From Palsa-504 sp963800415 (GTDB lineage: Bacteria > Actinomycetota > Actinomycetes > Streptosporangiales > Streptosporangiaceae): a stretch of DNA of 64,000 bases. Numbering within the stretch: the first letter of the stretch is position 1; every line of letters begins with the position of its first letter. Where the stretch lies: assembly GCA_963800415.1 (NCBI GenBank), contig CAWDBS010000050.1:62001-126000 (forward strand). Direction: 5' to 3'. This document shows, piece after piece, positions 60,390-64,000 of this stretch. A program made the position numbers and the translations under genes. The notes beneath the pieces were generated by a model. It was not told where the DNA came from. It saw nothing but the letters and a program-made list of their open reading frames with translations, and ran no database searches.

Positions 60390-62183
60390 ATGAAGGTGGT
60401 ATCGGTACGTACGGCCAGGCAGCCCAACTGGATCACTGCCGTCCGCCGCTCGGCTTTCAGCCGGGCCATCATCCGGCGGCTGCCGGCTCGGCTCAAGTGC
60501 TGGTTGCGGACCGGCCGCCGGTGGCAGCGCAGTGCCGTCGCGCAGATCAAGCTCCGCTGGCACCGTTCGCTGCAGTTGCGGGTGGTATCGACCACCCTGG
60601 TTCTTTCCGTTCTGGTCATCGCGGTGCTCGGGTTCTTCCTGGTCGAGTCGGTCGCGGCCGGGCTGCTCAGCAGTGCGGAGAGCGCCGCGGAATCCCAGGT
60701 CAAGATCGGCCGGACGAGCGCTCTCGGGCAGGGTACCGTGAACGTGCTGGACCATCCGCAGCGGCCAAGCGAAGCGGTCAGCGTGGCGACGACCACCGCC
60801 CGGGCGCTGCAGCAGGCTAGCGGGAGCACCGGCAATTACCTGGTCTTCATCCAGCTGACCAACATCGTCCCCGCCACCGTGCACTGGGTCGGTCACACCG
60901 ACGTCAACATCGGCGCGACCATCCCGGCGACGCTGATCAACCGGGTGACCGATAACCAGCAGAGCGATCGCTTCGACAACCAGAACACCGTGCCGCTGAG
61001 CTACGAGCCGACCACGCTGGTCTATAACCCGGGGCAGGGTACCTCGGTGCCCGCCCTCGCTGTCGGCGTGCCGATCGGCGGGTATTACCAGCTGTATTAC
61101 GTATTCCCCTTCACCCAGCAGCAGGCGACCCTGCTGCTGGTGCAGCGCATCCTGGTCGGCGTCGGCCTGGCGGTTGTCGTGCTGCTGGCAGCGATCGCGT
61201 CGCTGGTCACCCGGTGGGTGGTGCTGCCCGTCCGGCACGCCGCCCAGGCGGCCCAGCGCCTGTCGGCCGGGCACCTGGAGGAGCGCATGGAGGTGCTCGG
61301 CGTGGACGACCTCGCGGCCCTGGCCACGTCCTTCAACGAGATGGCGGCCAGCCTGCAGGGCAAGCTCCGCGAGCTCGAGGGACTCTCCCACGTGCAGCGG
61401 CAGTTCGTTTCCGACGTGTCGCACGAGCTCCGGACGCCGCTTTCGACCATCAAGATGGCCGCCGACCTGCTTTTCGAGTCCCGCGAGGAGCTCGACCCGG
61501 CCGGCGCCCGGTCCGCGGAGCTGCTGCAGAGCCAGCTGGAGCGGTTCGAGTCGCTGCTCGTCGACCTGCTCGAGATCAGCAGGTTCGACGCGGGTGCGGC
61601 CACCCTGGAGGCCGAACTCGTGGACGTGTGCGACCTGGTGCGGCGTTCGGCCGACGACGCGCAGCAGCTAGCCGAGCGCCGGGGCAGCCGGATCGAGTTC
61701 CGGCTGCCGGCGACCGGGTGCTTCGCCGAGGCAGACCGCCGCCGGGTGGAGCGCATTCTACGCAATATCCTGGTGAACGCGGTCGAGCACGGCGAGGGCA
61801 AGGATGTGGTGGTCACCACCGCCATCGACAGCGACGCGGTCGCCGTCTCGGTCCGGGACTACGGCGTGGGGCTGCGGCCAGGCGAGGAACACCAGGTCTT
61901 CGACCGGTTCTGGCGGGCCGACCCGGCCCGGGCCCGAACGACCGGCGGTACCGGCCTGGGCCTGGCTATCTCGCTGGAGGACGCGCGGCTGCACGGCGGC
62001 TGGCTGCAGGCCTGGGGCGAGCGCGGCAGGGGCTCGGTGTTCCGGCTGACCCTGCCTCGGGTGGCCGGGCAGCCACTCGCAGGCTCGCCGTTGCCGCTTG
62101 GGCCGGACGAGGCAGAGATCGCTGCCAGCCTGACTGGGACCTATCCAGCGGGCGAGATCACCCAGGTGATCTCGCATGGCTAG
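60390..62183 (+). CDS. mtrB: Sensor histidine kinase MtrB
   Basis: 597 residues. Transmembrane helix 1 is LVLSVLVIAVLGFFLVESVA, an extracellular sensor domain of about 150 residues follows, then helix 2 (ILVGVGLAVVVLLAAIASLV), a HAMP domain, the H box FVSDVSHELRTPLSTIKMAA (phospho-acceptor His), the N box LRNILVNAVEHG, and G boxes DYGVGL and GGTGLGLAISLEDA. It phosphorylates MtrA. A GTG at 60351 inside the mtrA end is a longer alternative start. The stop overlaps the lpqB start by 8 bases, forming the conserved mtrA-mtrB-lpqB operon. Confidence 0.94.
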   Translation: MKVVSVRTARQPNWITAVRRSAFSRAIIRRLPARLKCWLRTGRRWQRSAVAQIKLRWHRSLQLRVVSTTLVLSVLVIAVLGFFLVESVAAGLLSSAESAAESQVKIGRTSALGQGTVNVLDHPQRPSEAVSVATTTARALQQASGSTGNYLVFIQLTNIVPATVHWVGHTDVNIGATIPATLINRVTDNQQSDRFDNQNTVPLSYEPTTLVYNPGQGTSVPALAVGVPIGGYYQLYYVFPFTQQQATLLLVQRILVGVGLAVVVLLAAIASLVTRWVVLPVRHAAQAAQRLSAGHLEERMEVLGVDDLAALATSFNEMAASLQGKLRELEGLSHVQRQFVSDVSHELRTPLSTIKMAADLLFESREELDPAGARSAELLQSQLERFESLLVDLLEISRFDAGAATLEAELVDVCDLVRRSADDAQQLAERRGSRIEFRLPATGCFAEADRRRVERILRNILVNAVEHGEGKDVVVTTAIDSDAVAVSVRDYGVGLRPGEEHQVFDRFWRADPARARTTGGTGLGLAISLEDARLHGGWLQAWGERGRGSVFRLTLPRVAGQPLAGSPLPLGPDEAEIAASLTGTYPAGEITQVISHG

Positions 62184-64000
62184 CGCCCACGAGGCAACAG
62201 TGCGCCCGGGTCCTGGGCGGCGGTGGCTGGCCCGCGCGCGCCGGGCGGGCCTGGCGGTCGCCGTAGCCGTGTCCGTGGCGGGCTGCGTGGGCATGCCCAA
62301 CAGCGGCTCACCGGGGACGTTCAGCGCCACCCCGCAGGATACGACGCCCGACTCGAACTTCATCGGGGCGATCCCGGCGGGCCCTCAGGCCAACTGGAAA
62401 CCGACCGAGATCGTGACGGGCTTCCTGAACGCCAGCGCCAACTACCCGGTCTATAAGGAGGTCGCCTGGCAGTACCTGGTCAACTCGGCCGTCAAGACCT
62501 GGGACCCGGGCTGGTCGGTCGAGGTGGTCGATCAGGTCGACGTGCCCCATCGCGCCGAGATGAGCACCAGGGGCAGCCAGGCCATCGTGGACGTTACCGG
62601 TACGGTCCGGGCCTCGTTCAACGGGACCGGCCAGTACGTCGGGCCTCAGCAGAGCCACGGCGGGGCGCTGCCGGAGGACCAGATATTCAAGCTGGTCAAG
62701 GTGAACGGCCAGTGGCGGATCACCAATCCGCCGAAATTCCGGATGCTGACCGAGCCTGATTTCTCCCAGGTCTACAAGCCGCAGGACCTGTACTTCTTCG
62801 ACCCGGCCGGCCAGGTGCTCGTGCCTGACGCGGTGTTCGTGCCCTCCGCCACGCCGCCGACGACGCTGGTGACCAACCTGGTCGGGGCGCTACTCAATAA
62901 CCCGCAGCCGCAATGGCTGCGGAACGGGACCTCGCCTCCCGCCGTGACTGAGTTTCCCAGCGGGACCAGGCTGCTATCCCCCGTGGCGATCGACGGGACC
63001 ACCGCGACGGTGAATCTCGGCGGGGCGGTGGCGAGCGCCACTCCTACCGTGCGCGAGCAGATCTCGGCGCAGCTGGTATGGACCCTGACCGGGCAGCAGA
63101 GCTCGCTGAACATCCAGGCGGTCCAGCTCGAGATCAACGGCAAGGCGTGGACGCCATCCGTTTCCCCCTGCGCCGGGACGCGCGGCCAGAGCCAGAGCCC
63201 GACGCAGAAACAGTTCATGTATGGCTGCTACAACCCGTATCCGGCCGCGACGTCGGCGGCCTTCTATTACGTGAGCAACGGGCAGGCCTGGTCACGGTGC
63301 GCGTCCGAATCCCAGGTGATGACGGGCTTTATCGGCCCGGTCGTCCCGGTCTTCAACCGGAGGAGTGCGGCCCGGATCGGCCAGCGCTGCGTGACACCCG
63401 TGATAGCCGGGTCCCCGGCCATGCCGCCGCCACAGCCGCGTGGCCTGCCCCCGTTGTCCATGGTGGCGGTGTCGCCCGACGGCAAGTACATGGCCGGCGT
63501 CTTGCCCGGCGGAAAGACCGTCGAGGTATGGGCGTCGGGCGGCGCGAAGCCGTTCAGCTCTCTGACCACGTCGGACGTCACCGCGATCAGCTGGGATGGC
63601 CGTGACTACCTCTGGGTGGCCCACGGCAGCAGCACCACGATAGTGGTGCCCACCAGCAACAGCAGTAACCACACTGACATCCCGAACGCCTTCGACGGGA
63701 AGATCATCGGCCTGGGCATCGCTCCCAACGGCGTCCGGGTGGCGGCCGTCGTGCAGACCGGTTCGGGCCCCGAGGTCGAGCTCGCGGCCATCGCCGACAC
63801 CGGACAACCCTCCGGCCAGCTGAGCAATCCCTCGGCCCGCACGTCCATCGGACAGTCGGTGTCCATCGGACCGCCGGTGCGGCTCGGGCCCAATATTATC
63901 AATCCGATGGCGCTGACCTGGTACGACGCCGACAACCTGCTTGTGCTCAATGGCCCGAGCGCCAGGGCCATACTGTGGGACGTGCCGGTGGATGGGCAGC
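62176..64000 (+). CDS. lpqB: Lipoprotein LpqB (partial, runs off the window)
   Basis: 608 codons are present and the frame is open at the window edge, so the C terminus is missing. The signal peptide (RRAGLAVAVAVSVAGC) ends in a lipobox, with Cys37 the likely lipidated residue followed by VGMPNSG. A GerMN-like domain (around residues 225-330, VNLGGAVASATPTVREQISA) and the start of a beta-propeller-like C-terminal region (PLSMVAVSPDGKYMAGVLPG) are visible. LpqB is an outer-leaflet lipoprotein that modulates the MtrAB system. It overlaps the mtrB stop. Confidence 0.92.
   Translation, partial: MASAHEATVRPGPGRRWLARARRAGLAVAVAVSVAGCVGMPNSGSPGTFSATPQDTTPDSNFIGAIPAGPQANWKPTEIVTGFLNASANYPVYKEVAWQYLVNSAVKTWDPGWSVEVVDQVDVPHRAEMSTRGSQAIVDVTGTVRASFNGTGQYVGPQQSHGGALPEDQIFKLVKVNGQWRITNPPKFRMLTEPDFSQVYKPQDLYFFDPAGQVLVPDAVFVPSATPPTTLVTNLVGALLNNPQPQWLRNGTSPPAVTEFPSGTRLLSPVAIDGTTATVNLGGAVASATPTVREQISAQLVWTLTGQQSSLNIQAVQLEINGKAWTPSVSPCAGTRGQSQSPTQKQFMYGCYNPYPAATSAAFYYVSNGQAWSRCASESQVMTGFIGPVVPVFNRRSAARIGQRCVTPVIAGSPAMPPPQPRGLPPLSMVAVSPDGKYMAGVLPGGKTVEVWASGGAKPFSSLTTSDVTAISWDGRDYLWVAHGSSTTIVVPTSNSSNHTDIPNAFDGKIIGLGIAPNGVRVAAVVQTGSGPEVELAAIADTGQPSGQLSNPSARTSIGQSVSIGPPVRLGPNIINPMALTWYDADNLLVLNGPSARAILWDVPVDGQ

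Overview
The window is high-GC DNA with GTG and TTG starts, stop-start overlaps and start-proximal TANNNT promoters, all typical of Actinomycetes. Core markers agree: mtrA-mtrB-lpqB, a WhiB2-type regulator, the F420 genes fbiA/fbiB/fbiC, a DUF3499 gene, a GT2-DUF5719 pair, a YlbL-type PDZ/Lon protein, a DUF2342 zincin and sahH. The right half resembles the conserved block around lpqB-mtrBA-sahH-manB-whiB2-fbiAB-manC known from mycobacteria and streptomycetes. Order and genus cannot be fixed from the window. No rRNA, tRNA, CRISPR array, insertion sequence or phage gene was seen.

Layout. 0-2.9 kb: an anti-sigma-type ATPase, two unrecognised genes and a decayed muconolactone isomerase. 2.9-5.3 kb (minus): a small redox operon. 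5.4-10.4 kb: a Bax inhibitor-1-like membrane protein, an alkylglycerone-phosphate-synthase-like oxidase coupled to a lipid kinase, then a frame-disrupted glpD and the remains of a hydroxypyruvate isomerase. 10.4-11.8 kb: small YbjQ, DUF1707 and membrane proteins. 12.0-22.6 kb: a molybdenum/tungsten module made of a MobA-MoaD-like fusion, aldehyde:ferredoxin oxidoreductase, NAD-linked formate dehydrogenase (FdhA plus a fused NuoE-NuoF diaphorase), MoeA, and a MoeA fused to a substrate-binding-like domain. 22.9-29.0 kb: a coiled-coil protein, ArsR regulator, YtcJ-like amidohydrolase, TOPRIM protein, HAD hydrolase and a second flavin disulfide oxidoreductase. 29.2-37.6 kb: DUF2342 zincin, SDR, MoaE, PDZ-Lon protease, methyltransferase, glycosyltransferase, nucleotidyltransferase and AlkA-type glycosylase. 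37.7-43.1 kb: fbiC, fbiB, fbiA and whiB. 43.3-53.7 kb: envelope glycosyltransferase, DUF5719, phosphomannomutase, Trm112, SIS-domain sugar isomerase and a CDF transporter. 54.0-57.3 kb: MerR regulator, sahH and a second SahH-like gene. 57.3-64 kb: a GT87-like membrane protein, ung and mtrA-mtrB-lpqB (cut by the window end).

Two themes stand out. First, the Mo/W module is nearly self-contained. It carries cofactor insertion and nucleotide-attachment genes beside two enzymes that use the cofactor, with moaE 9 kb away, and it suggests formate-NADH chemistry coupled or adjacent to aldehyde/carboxylate redox. Second, the sequence has many damaged reading frames. Single-base frame breaks occur in glpD, moeA2, the DUF2342 gene, fbiB, manB and probably at the ends of the second sahH. 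Three short genes keep only the ends, or the ends and a middle scrap, of their families. Several genes or gene junctions carry GC-rich tandem repeats. Because fbiB, manB and the SIS isomerase are normally needed and single-copy, the one-base breaks are at least partly likely to be base-calling errors. The larger in-frame deletions are harder to explain that way.
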